In this document: positions 37,709 through 49,436 of the stretch, in pieces
Position numbering within the stretch: position 1 is the first letter of the stretch
How the letters are laid out: the number at the start of each line of letters is the position of its first letter
Origin: Lingula anatina
Taxonomy: Eukaryota > Brachiopoda > Lingulata > Lingulida > Lingulidae
Assembly (NCBI RefSeq): GCF_001039355.2
Contig: NW_019775425.1
Location: forward strand, 648,899 to 712,898
DNA: 64,000 nucleotides
Direction: 5' to 3'
Notes under the pieces: model-generated
Told to the model about the DNA's origin: nothing
What the model saw: only the letters and a program-made list of their open reading frames with translations
The model's database searches: none
Made by a program: the position numbers and the translations under genes

Positions 37709-38514
37709 GGAGCATTTAAGCGGCAAAACAGGATCAGTGGAAATTCTTTCTATTTTTCATTCATTCTTGCTGGTAAACTACCTTCATTATTAGAAGAAAT
37801 CAGGCGAAATAGCGTACATGGGCAATGGTTACTTGATATCCATTTCTGTACTGCAGAGCTCAAGACATTGTCTCTAGTTCTGAAACTAATGAGGTTTTCC
37901 CATAAACAATTTCCGCGAAAGTCTACCGTGTTTCACCATCAATCTTGTCGTCAATGAGGTTTCTTTATTTCGAAATATGTCATTAAGTCCGCCTTAATAA
38001 TTGTGCAGTGACAAGTATCTTACTGGAGGTCTAACTAATCGTTCATAATAAAGGCAATAGAAATACAGAAAAATTTATTCTCATTAAGGCAATGCAATAA
38101 CAGAGAAAAGTTTTCTAACTATAACTATAAATTTACTATAACTATTGAAATAATATTAATTCTTTCATTATTATAATTTTAAACGCGTAAATAGATGCTT
38201 TTATTTAGCACTGATAATTTTGAACTTTGCGTCTCCATATATTCTCATTCCTTAGTAGACTGACATGCGGCACTGGATTATTAAACAGTCTTCCCAGAAA
38301 TTGTGATACTTCCGTTTTGTTTTATTCAATGTCAACACATTCCTTGTCTACCCATTTTTTAATATATTCTTGATGTCTTTTGCTCATCTAAACACATACA
38401 AATGTTCATTCATTTTAGGTGTTTCAAGTTTGCTATGCCAAATGTAAAGCAAGCTCAGCCTTTGAAACATTTTTTCACGCCCATCTTTGTCACTGTGTTT
38501 TGCTTCAATGTTAT

Positions 38515-41500
38515 TTAGTTTATTTCATCTCTGTGGCTCTCTTCTTGTTTTTCTGCATCTGTATTAGTATCTGTGCGACAAGCTCGAAGAATCCAAAGAA
38601 CTACTGAAAAGACAGCCCCCAGAAGGGAAATGGACCCACCAAAGAAGAAAGACGGACCATAGCTTTGCGTTGTTTCAAAAAGCCACCCTGGAAGAAATAA
38701 AGTTAAGAATTAAATGTGATTGTATGGTCCAAGGAAACACACGGGTTTCTTCATCTGCCTGTACTTATAATAGATTTATCAAACGTTCATCAGAGAATGG
38801 TTGGAGAATCTTAAATATGAAAGCGAATTTGATCATGATGGTATCAATGAATTGATCAGAAAAGTTTACAACTTTGTGAATTTTAACTAAAATGTTAGAT
38901 TACGTAGCTCTGCCAGTCTTTAATAATCTGATTTCATCTGAGACCAAATAAAATTTGGGTTAATTATTCATGCATTATATATTCATACAAAAGCCCACAT
39001 TACCTGCTGTTGGTCCCCCCAAGAGAACTCCAAACATCCCAAAAAACATGGCAATTCCTTTTCCAGACACCATCTTGTCAATGCCAACAAACTCTAATAC
39101 CAAGAGAGGCACGTACGTCGGAAAAGATGCACTGAAAAACCCATAGGTCCCAACAAAAGATGCCAACATCGCATAAGAATTAGACGTTATATACAGCATT
39201 ACAGGAATCCCTGTACACGTAACTGCTATTGCATTCGCCACCAAAATGTCACACTTCTTCACGTCTGCAATGGCGCCGAAAAAGATGCGTCCCAAAAGGG
39301 ACGTTGCTCCCATAATTGTGGCTAACATCGACCCCTGTTGAACAGAAAACCCCAACGTTTCTCCAAAAGCTGGGACATGAACAGACACAACCGACAGTCC
39401 AAATAAGTATGCCATCATGGCAAGACATAAGAGGAGGAGGTTGGGATTTCGAATAATTTTAATGTCCAGACCGCGTTTGGTAGTGTTGGATGTTTTTCTT
39501 TCGGCCGGTATCATGCACACACCACAGATGCAGATAACAAAAGTCATGGCTGCCAGAACACGTAAGCATATTTGCCAACCGCAATTATCTAACAGACTTC
39601 TCATGATGAAGGGATAGGACAACCAGCCGCTACTCATACCCGAGACCACAATTCCTACTGCTAGTCCCCTTCTTGTAGTGAATACTTTGCCCATCAGCAT
39701 AACAGCTGGGGCATAAACCAGTCCCAGACCAATACCTGCAAGATCCAACTGTGACTTATTAGTAGTATTAAACCCAGGATAAGTATATCTTTGAGTGAAC
39801 ATTTAGGCCTTACTCATGCGCAAGAACAATAGAATTTGCATTTTCAATTTGCTTTTTAACATCTCGTGATGAATAATGTAAACCGCCTGCCTCTTTATAC
39901 ATATTCCTTTTTTTTCATCAGAAGTAAGTTAACACAGGGCAGGGAAGTAATAAATGTAGCTGAGTTGCTTTAATATAGTTTGTTTAAACGAACCTGTCAT
40001 GAACCCGTAGCTACTAATAAGGAAATATATATCGGTAGCAAATGAGCTGATGATGAGCCCGAGTGTAGCAAGCAGTCCCCCTGAAATGACCGCCACATAG
40101 CAATTGAAGCGATTGGCCAATGCTGCGGCAGCAGGTCCTGTAATTAGAAATGTTTTAGAAAAAAAATTAAATTTAACAAAACAGTTTTTTCTAACTGGGT
40201 GTACTTTTATTAATTCCGAAATTCACAAAATCGCCAGTATTGCAATTGGTTCAGTATTACAGAAAACCAAACTTTTTAGAAAAAAACAGGGTCTAACTTT
40301 GAATGTGGGAATGGATTCATTAACCATTGGTAGCCTAAGTATGGGAAAAATTGTCCTTTAACCAAGGAAAATCCATTTTTGGCCAAAATGAACAGTTGTT
40401 ATTCCTTTAATAAACAGGATTTTAGAAGGTTTTTAATAACATTGGGACTGAATAATTCATTTGTATATTTGCAATTGTCAGAGAGATATTTTTCCTGTAT
40501 TTGTTTACAAAAGAAAATGGCGGGGTGCATTTTATCACGGCTCTGTACCGTGTATAATACAGACGCTGCAAGCTGGAAAATGTCTGCAGCAAGGGGTATG
40601 AGAAGGTAATAACGACACAAGGTACGCTTCAGGTAAACTTCACCTCAAGTTTTATTGTATTTAGAGTCTGAATTGGGAAATATACGTCTCGCGCGGGAAA
40701 AAACACTCAGACGTACGACACGCAGGGCAGGCTGGGGCAAGTAACAAAGATAAGTTTCTCTGGCATACGTCAAAGGACGCTCTTGTTGTAAAAAAATGTA
40801 CTGTATAGAGACAATGAGGGTTCATTTTTCAAGCAAACTGACATCGACGTAATATTATAAGTTATTGTGCATTAACACAAGTAAGTCATATAAATTCGAC
40901 GGGCTTTCCACCCTAAATGCCTCCAGGAGACCGGAAGTTGCCGCAAGGGATCACAGGGAAGGCCGGTTGTTGAGAAACCATTAGTCTTATCTTATGAAAC
41001 CCGCCAGCGGGGTTGGAGGGTTATTAACTTTGGTGAGATATTCCCCTGGAGGCGGGCGTCTCAGAAGGCTTATTGGTCCGAAAAATGGCACTGTAACATT
41101 TTCATCGGTTTTTTAATCAAGGGTTCATTGGTTCGAAGGTTCTATAGGGCCTATTTGTTTGGAAGATTCCCCCAACACTTGGATCGTTATATTTTAAAGG
41201 TAAAATTTAGAGTTTTGATCGAGTTACATGTAATAACTAAGCCGAACAAAGATTGCCGAAAACAAATAATGATTTACAGTTATTGGGATATGCTGCAGTG
41301 AATGGCCGATCTCGGTGTGGCAGGAATGTGAGTGGTTAGGTAGGAAAACCCATTGTGACGGGGATGTTAGTTCGTTGGGAACCATGGAACGTTCCTCATT
41401 CACACATTACATTCGTCCCATATACTAACCCCAATACTCTGACTAACCCTTACCTCCACTTATCACATGGGACCCCGGACTACCATTCCTGCCACACGGG

Positions 41501-44225
41501 GTCCCATATGATGAACAATCTGGTTAGTGTTAGCCGGAAGTACCAGGATCAGTATATGGTCCACGGTACCCAGCAGACTACCATTATGTCTCGAATACAC
41601 CACTTCAGACCTCACGCATGCACGTATAGATGTACGCACAAAGTCTGGGCTCATCTAAACACTTACCTGCTCCAAACACCATCGCTAACTGAACAGATCC
41701 AGCCCAAGCGGTGACTCCTCTGTCAGCTCCGAAATGTTCCAAAAATGTCACGTATAGGACGCCACTATTGAAGAAGATGCCTCCTATTAGGATGAATGCC
41801 AATGTGGAGCCTGTTAGTGCTAATAACTTGAAGATGCATGTTGGCTCTGGAAAAATTACGTTAAGCTCTCCTTATATTGTTTTGAATAGTTTTCTGGGGC
41901 CCCACAACTAACACATTCGCCCCAAGGCGAATCTTGTAGGTGTTTATTGAACAGATGGGCAAAAATAACAAGTCGGATCAGGGGCGGATCCAGGATTTTC
42001 TAGAGGGGTTCGTTTTTATTGACCAACCACCCCCCAAAAAAAAAGATCATTTTGATAATTAAATGCGTGGACAGAACGATTAAGATTCAATATAATTTAA
42101 TTAATCAATAATATGTTAATATATTTATAATAAAGTTATTTAATTAACGATGCGAGACTGTAAGATTGAGGCCCCAATGTCGCATCCTCAATTTACGGAG
42201 CACATCTCACGTCATAATCGACCATGGCGTCGATTAAAGCCCTATATACACCATCTGTAGACCGATTCGATCCTGCGGGAACTCTCGTTGAGTGCAATCA
42301 ACTTAACTGAAAGACACGCCTTGCATAAAGTAATATAAACACGTAAACACTTTTCAATTTGGTAGGTAGGAAGACCATTCAGTAGACTGTTTCCGTAGTC
42401 AAGATGGGCAGTTTTGAAGGCATGGACAAGCCTCTCCATTTAACCTTTGTCTAGGATATGGGATAATTTGGAGATTTTTTAAGGCCATAGAAAGCAGCTC
42501 TGTAGCAAAATTACTCCTAGGTTCTTAACATTGTCTTTTACCGTGACCATACTGTTGCCGATTTCTAATAATTCTCATTTTTCCGCATCTCTAGAAAAAC
42601 GAGAGATAAAGTGAACTACTTCTGTTTTGCCATTATTGAAAACAAGTGAATTGACTCAACTGAGTTATACATTTCTGGATACATGGTATCACATCTGATG
42701 GCCTGCCGCAAACAATATAAAATTGCGAGTCATCTACTAGAGCGGTTGAAACCGTACTTAGAGACAATGTATTCAACTGGTGACATGTAAAGAGTGAACA
42801 GGATGGGGCCGATACGAGTACAGAGTGGTACGCCAAAAGCTAGTGGTGTTGACGGTGATTTGTATGTGCCTATCGAGACTGATTGTTCACACTCAGTCAG
42901 GTATGATTTGAACCATGCCAATGCAATGCCATCCATACCAAAACTATTTTTCAGTCTTTTGAACAAAATCTCGCGGTTTATTATGTCAAAGACTGCAGAC
43001 AAATCAACTAGTAATAAGACCACTTGTTTCTGATCGTTTAGACCAAATTTTAGGCTTTAGTGCTTTGTCATTGTGAAATGTGCTGTGGCTCTAAAATTTG
43101 TACCAAATCACTGTACTGACAGTGCATAATGTTTACTCTCACGTCATAGATTTATTTCAATCGAAAAGAAAAGCTTACAGACAGCTTTACACTACTGGTA
43201 TACCCTAAGTGTCAGTGCACAGTAAAAGCTAGCTTGTTAAATATAAAAATATACCTTGTGATGGAGTCGCTTTTACTAGCTCTGACGAACAGCGGCAGCG
43301 TACGATTTCCGTCAATCAAAAAGAACTGCTCCGCAGTGAATCTGCAGTCGAATGTCATTAAACCAAAATGAAACGTAAAACAAATTTAATTCTGCTTTAT
43401 TTAATTTCATTTACTGTATTTAAGATGTAAAGTGAAAATTAAATAATATTCTTCTAAAAAAAATAGATACATCCAATGTTTTTGTATTTTTTGCTTATCA
43501 AAGAACATTTGCTCCTGAAGATATAAACACGATACACGTTCTTGCCCTGTGCCAAGTGTGTCAGCTACACTGTTTGCTCGATATCACTATAAGGGGCTGC
43601 GGAATGGCTAGACCAAAATAAGTTTTTAAAGCAGATTTTGCTTGTGTTGTGGTACTGACCTACGACTGCAAGATATTCCTAGTTCAAACTTCAAATTCCG
43701 TATCAGCCACTTTGCTTCTTGTCTCGTCTGCACGAGATAACGTCAGCGCAAGGCGGGAAAGTCAGCTGCAGGCGGCTAAACCTATGACGTACTAGACTTA
43801 TGACTTCCAAAGGTGGAGCTCTCAGGCGGATACAGCTGTGACGTTCGAGACTTGTGACTTCCAAATATGGAAGCGCCCCAGGCAAAATTTTGAAGAAGAA
43901 CGCCCACAGATTCTGGTGGCTAGAGTTTCGTATTGCTGATATGGATTACATATGAAATCAAGATCGAGCTGGCAATACGGAAATCTAGAACCTTGGGTAT
44001 ACCGGTATTGCACTTTCCATGAATATTGTCTTACATCATACAGCTACGCCAATAAAAACCAAACACAAACAAAAAAATTGATTTAATTATACCTGAACTT
44101 TTTGCTTCCTCGATCTCTCGCTGAATTTCCGGCTCTTGAATGATATCTGCAGGTTTATCTGGAAAATTGTCGTCTTCAGAAGAATTTTCATATGCTGTGT
44201 TGTCAAATGCCTTTGGGGTGGTCAT
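38515..44225 (-). CDS. Monocarboxylate transporter-like (SLC16/MFS) protein, copy B, 5 exons, 453 aa
   Basis: Tandem paralog of the gene at 25505-32283, with exons of identical length and phase: 44225-44093, 41846-41667, 40137-39994, 39735-39004, 38687-38515. The frame is intact from ATG to a TAA where copy A has TGA. The MFS/SLC16 hallmarks are kept (GVLYVTFLEHFGA, MGKVFTTRRGLAVG, GPTAGW). Differences from copy A in exon 4 are about 16 of 244 residues by eye, and they cluster in the cytoplasmic loop after PAERKT. This pattern suggests both copies are under constraint. Intron 1 received a LINE fragment and an 810 bp insertion. The substrate is unknown. Confidence 0.93.
41053..41147. repeat. 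Foldback repeat family 1, 5' fragment in unit B
   Basis: Counterpart of 27961-28056, with a small deletion in the first GAAGGTTCATTGG unit. It ends at the same GGTTCTATAG point, confirming a shared truncated ancestor. Confidence 0.75.
41310..41505. repeat. Foldback repeat family 2, copy in unit B
   Basis: GGTGTGGCAGGAATGTGAG at the left and CTACCATTCCTGCCACACGG at the right. Counterpart of 28292-28508. Confidence 0.6.
42310..43035 (-). pseudogene. Non-LTR retrotransposon (CR1/L2-like) reverse transcriptase fragment
   Basis: Reading on the minus strand: LLLVDLSAVFDIINREILFK, then LAWFKSYLTECEQSVSIG, GVPLCTRIGPILFTLYMS, a frameshift with the catalytic YADD decayed to LVDD, and further down MERLVHAFKTAHLDYGNSLL and NGLPTYQIEK. 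This order is typical of CR1/L2-type LINEs. Several stops and frameshifts make it dead. It is truncated at both ends and lies in transporter intron 1 of unit B only. Confidence 0.88.
43203..44012. mobile_element. 810 bp insertion specific to unit B
   Basis: The unit A sequence ACTGGTATAGTATTTTTCAT is interrupted in unit B at ACTGGTATA, which resumes after TATACCGGTATTGCAC. The inner ends CCCTAAG and CTTGGG are weakly inverted, and TATA may be the target duplication. Inside is an imperfect tandem repeat of about 60 bp (GACGTACTAGACTTATGACT and GACGTTCGAGACTTGTGACT, about 43786-43880). No protein is recognised. Confidence 0.6.
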
Positions 44226-44725
44226 CTTAGTGATGAAAGACAGTTTCTTTATTGTGAAAATGTACGGTCGATTTCAGATGTTTAGCCGCTTCTCCTACTG
44301 TGCAAAGCTACATGTAGATCTACCTTGGATCCTAGATGCGTGAACACTGTACAGTGTTCAGGTTCCTGCTTGTATCATATCATGCCCATTTTTGTGTGTC
44401 ATTATAATTTAGTGATTACATCATCTGACACAGTGAAAAGGGACAGCTGTCCTGGCGTCACGTGTTCTTTGGCTCTTTTAAAAAACACTTTATAAAGACA
44501 ATACAAATTATCTCTGTCGCGGTAAAATGCCAGAACTATAAATTAAATCGGCGTGAAACTAACATGAACAGCAACGTTGTGACCAAGTGTGTGAATGTTG
44601 AATGGTTTACGTTTCGTACATATCGGGGCATTGAAGACTATTCTTAGCCGTTTGACAATAGACCAGGTGAACAGTCCAGGTCATTCACATAGTGGGAAGT
44701 CTTAGGTTGAGACCGCAACGCCGGT

Positions 44726-44886
44726 GTAACTAAACTGAGGGTCCGTGTAACAGAAAGTCCGCTCTCCATATAGTTATAATGGTTTGGGTTAGTCTGACCT
44801 AAGTGGGTCAAAATCTAGGGAGAGGCTCACCTGTACGAATGAATGAGAGGCGGACCTTCTGTCATGAGGGACTATGACACGTTACA
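44726..44886. mobile_element. MITE, CCGGTGTAACG family, copy 2
   Basis: Inverted relative to 13188-13331: CCGGTGTAACTAAACTGAGG at the left and GACACGTTACA at the right, with the shared interior GGGTCAAAATCTAGG and ACCTGTACGAAT. It lies in the 5' flank of transporter copy B, where unit A has no such sequence. Confidence 0.7.
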
Positions 44887-45105
44887 ATTTATAATTAGAC
44901 CAATTATCATCAAGACTGAGGCAGAAAAAGTGAGCAGATATCAGGACCTAGCATTTGAAATTGAGAGAATTTACAGGGCATCGAAAGTGTCAGTGATACC
45001 AGTCGTGATTGGCGCACTTGGAACAATCTCGAAGACCTTATCACGAAGAGTTGACCAGGAGAGCATAGGCTACAATCCCATGCCGTCATTTTGGTTTAAA
45101 TGTAG

Positions 45106-47484
45106 TAGTAGTAGTTTATTTACCGTGACATTCTTGTCATAGGTACGGTACAATAATTTACAGCATAATAATGTTAATCATAATAAAGTAAATAAATGAG
45201 AATGAAGATAATACAATACCAATACGTCAAGTCTAATTTTTAAATCTTTCCCTGCGCTTGCAGGCCTCTAATAAAAATTTCCTGAGATTTCTATTTTCTG
45301 TTAGGTTATGACTTCCAAGTAACAGTATTAATTTAAAAACCGGGGGCTTCTGCCAGTAATATTTTTTAATATATTTGTTTCTCAAGTCACTATAATATGG
45401 GCAGATAAAGACGAAATGAAACTCATCCTCCATATAATTTCGGTCACATAGTGTACATTTTCTATCTTCTTTCGGAACACTGTGGTATCTCCCCTCATGA
45501 GTTTATGATCTGATATTCTAAACTTACATATAATTTGTCTATTTTTAAAGGAGCGATTTTTCCTAGATAGCCTTGTAGGTCGAAAATATCTGTCAAGTGT
45601 CTATACAGTAAACATTTAGATGATTTTTGTATTATTACACGAATTTCTTGAATTAAGTTGTCCCTTAAACGTGTTTCAAAGTCTTTTAGAAAATAAGATT
45701 CATCTGGTACACTTGGATCCTCCCAGACATCTTATAGTCCGAGACATGTTAACATGCTTTTTACCTTAGTTGCCCAGTTATCGAACTCATTACACGAAAG
45801 AAGTAGGTTATCATAGACCCCCCTTAAAATACAATTTTGTGTTCTTAATAACCTAGTTCAATACCTCACTATTTTGACCATCCTATGGTATTTCAATCGC
45901 AATCGCCCTAATTCGTTATAGACAGCAGCCGACACGACTTTGGTACTGACCCCCAAGGTCGCTTTACAATATTGCAAATGTACTTTTTCAATGTCTGATA
46001 AATTATGGAACCCTCAGACCACACTTCCGTAATTTAGGATTGGTAACAAATAGGTCTCAAAGAGAAAAAGTTCAGATTCTACATTAAAGAATGAGTCTCT
46101 TGCTTTTCTTCCCTGATCTGCTATAGCTTTCTGTGTGGTAAGAAACTTTCCATTAGAACTTAAAAGTAACCCTAGATAAGGAAAAATATTAGTTGTCTCA
46201 ATTTTCATTCCCTTATAATGCCACGATTCATTTTCATGAATTTTCCCCGTTTTTTTTTTTTTTAAATCAAAATTTTAGTTTTACTAACATACACTGTTAA
46301 CCCCACTCCATACTGTGTAAGGTTGTCTATCATATTTTGCAAATCAGAGGGTGGCTCAGAAAACAAAACCGTATCATCTGCATACATCAACAAAAAGATA
46401 TTTAACTCTCCCATTTTCAGACTGCTGCTATTGTTTTTCAGTAATAAATCTCAAAATCTGTCAGAAGGTCACCTTTGTGTTGGCATTTGTCACTGATTAG
46501 TGCCTACCCCGGTGTAATAGGTGAATTAGTGTGACCATATGTGTGGAATTTCATGTCAGACGGACATATAAACGTCAAAAAATTGTCAAAATATTAAAAA
46601 TTATACATCTTTGTATAGCAGTCGTGGATCGGTACGGTTCAGTTGTCAGTTGTGAACTACTTCCTGGTTTTCACAAGGTCCTTCAAAGACTCTAAAACAT
46701 CGTTATAATTGCAGCACATACCATAAAACACCCAAAAATACTTAGATATGGGCATAACAGATTGCATACTTGCAAAAATTCCACATGACAACGATTAAAG
46801 GCCTCCCGGGAATTCTTTTCCCTTGACGCTCTTTGTTTCCCCGGCGGTCGATGCAGCATATATTTCAAAACAAACTGTCTGCAAATTAAGCACGATTTTT
46901 CACCCTTGAATTCGATCCGATTATTTCTACAAGTATTCTCTGTCCCAAATGCATAAAGATAAATTGTTACCTTACCGTGTTGTTAGAAAAACTGCTTTTT
47001 TCTCCAAGTCCACGTCTATACTCCCGTTCACCGTCAGCTAAAAATGACCACTCAGCTTTGCGTCTTACACCACTGCACGTCTCCTCCGGTACCCCTTATT
47101 GCATCGTTTATTTCATTTTCTGTAAAAATAGCATCTAATTCTGGAAAACCCGAGTCTATTCTCAGATCTATATAATCAGGCTTGTTTATATCTTCTTGAT
47201 TCATATTTTTGGGTTCCGTAACAACGTCTCAAAATGTTTCAAAAAAGCATCCGCAGTTAAATTGTTTGGTTTTACTGTTTTCGTTCGTTTAAATTTTTGA
47301 AAGAATTCAGTCGGATTATGTTTTCTTATGTATAATAACCTATTCCCCTCGTGCGTAATGTACTGTGTTTTCTTTCTCTTAATAAGGGTCTTATATTCCG
47401 ATCTGATGTCACATAATTTTTCTCGATTTACAGTATTTTTCTTTATATTGTTTTTCTCGATTTACAGTATTTTTCTTTATATTG
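45106..47484 (-). pseudogene. Second non-LTR retrotransposon, 5'-truncated and interrupted
   Basis: On the minus strand, the pre-RT part (about 47480-47100) reads FFQKFKRTKTVKPNNLTADA, FLKHFETLL and FTENEINDAI. The RT part resumes at about 46455 with LNIFLLMYADDTVLF (YADD codons at 46373-46384), then YLGLLLSSNGKF and LLPILNYGSVV, and a C terminus DEFHFVFICPYYSDLRNKYI. A 600 bp unrelated block (about 46480-47095) replaces the RT core. The 3' tail is a short (CTA)n run at 45106. Unit A is uninterrupted at this point (CTTTAAATG/TTTTTGTTATGG at about 33006), so the insertion postdates the duplication. Its clade is not assigned. Confidence 0.85.
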
Positions 47485-47841
47485 TGTTTGTTACGGAGTT
47501 TTGAGCCCCTAATTACGGAATGTCATGACACAAAGGCATCGTTTTGCTTTATCAACTATAAAATCTGAACTAAGACTTTTAAGATAAATCGCTGGCAGTT
47601 TTGGAGTAATAAATGGTGTCTTTAAATCAGTTTCCAAGTCAAGAGAAAGTACCATCGTCTGAAGGTGACTTATACATTTGTGTCGTCAATGTTCGTCGCT
47701 TTTCTATTTTTAGAATGTACAAATTGGACTTCTCTTACAAGTTTTACCCATATGATCGCATGAATATATGATTAATGAAATCACCGAACCCAAAATAGGA
47801 TCAGTATTTTTATCCATGTGATCACATCGTTCGTGCTTCAT

Positions 47842-48535
47842 AGACTGCATTCCCACAGATTTTAGATCGATCTATTCCCGTGGGGAGTCTCACTAGATTA
47901 CTGTCGGCTTAGACTGCATTCTCAACGAATTGAGCCAGGCTTTACAAATCCTGAGAACTAAAAATGGCGTACAGTAATTAAATCTCGGCTCCGAACATGA
48001 ATATCTCCGTGAATATCTCTGGTGATATTATCTCCGTAGATAGTCCATTCATTGCTGCTCTACGGGCCAATTCATTCCTTTTTCGTCTCTGTTTTGAAAG
48101 ATAATAGAACAGAAGAGCTTTTTTCCTTCGATCGCCTTCAGCCGCCATGCTTTCTTCACCACGAGTTTAACTGATGAGCATGCGCACTTAATATTTCTCA
48201 GGTAGCTTCCGCATGGCGAACGGAGCCGAGATTTAATTACTGTACCCTGCAGGGACGACGTGTGGGGAGGCGTGTGAGAGGCGGAGAGACTACTAAAAGA
48301 TTAGGCGGTTTTTCTTTCATGTACGTCCGCCATTTTTAGTTCTCAGGATTTGTAAAGCCTGGCTCAATTCGTTGAGAATGCGGTCTTAGTCGGCTTAAAT
48401 GTTTGTCCCGCCTACTAAAATATGTAAGGGGGTAGTTAACTTCCGTGCGCGCTCGGCTGACGGCAATTTAGCGTGAACCCCCAGGGAGTTAGGTCGATCC
48501 AGATGGATCGATCTAAATCTGTGGGAATGCAGTCT
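47842..48535. mobile_element. Foldback element specific to unit B
   Basis: AGACTGCATTCCCACAGATT at the left is matched inverted at the right. A second pair of arms (CAACGAATTGAGCCAGGCTT and complement) and a third (CAGTAATTAAATCTCGGCTC and complement) lie inside, so it is a nested palindrome of about 700 bp with no protein. Unit A has no insertion at the matching point near 33238. Unrelated bases flank it within the wider 47709-48590 insertion. Confidence 0.85.
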
Positions 48536-49436
48536 TAGATACGACACTGTACCGTAACGTGATGTTTGTCTTCTAGACATACAACAAATACGCGTGTATG
48601 CACCACGTGTTAGAGAGGTGTATGCAAAACAAGTAACAATTTGGACACCTTGCTGACGAGTAGTGTGTCCGACTTATATAGAATAGTAAACGTTTAGGGT
48701 CATTCATCTGACTTATGTTTAGCAGTACGGTGGATGTCAAGTAAAAAAGACCCATTCAAGATGTATCACGGATCCATGTGTGGCGTGCGTGTATGCGACG
48801 CATCTTGCCATTTCTATTTTGGTCAGTGGACACGTGCGGTGGTATGAACTCAATAACCATAGGTAAGTGTGTAATTATTTATATGACCTAAATGAAAGGA
48901 AAGTAAAATGCATATGCCCCTTACCTCAACTTGCTTATGTAAGAAATTAAAAAAGATTAAATTCATTCTCCGTAATGACTAGTTTGAATAATTATTTATG
49001 AAACTCAAATAGTGGTGATATCAAGCAATGGCAGTTAAATCACAAACTCAATGTGACATTATTTGTGAGCATGTAATAATAAAACCAATTTCGAATTAAG
49101 CTCTGTGATCTCCGGTCCTGGTGAATATTGCTGAATGCATGTGCGACTTGCGGGTTATCACGCTTCATCAGTCGATTTCTATAAGAAGGAAAACATTACT
49201 GGCAAAAAACGCTTAAACACCCTAGCGCTAATGTGTTAATTTGATTCTTCGAACTCAGCCTTTTGTTTATGGAGAGGTGCATAATCAAAAGGGAGAGAAG
49301 CAACACACAAGTATTAAACCCAGGGCTTAAATTACTTTTATGGTATTCATAATCAGAGGTGTGAACGCAATCAATATTTGTTACTTCTTATGATTTTCAA
49401 CGGGGATAAAGCCGTAAACCAAAACATTATAAGTTA

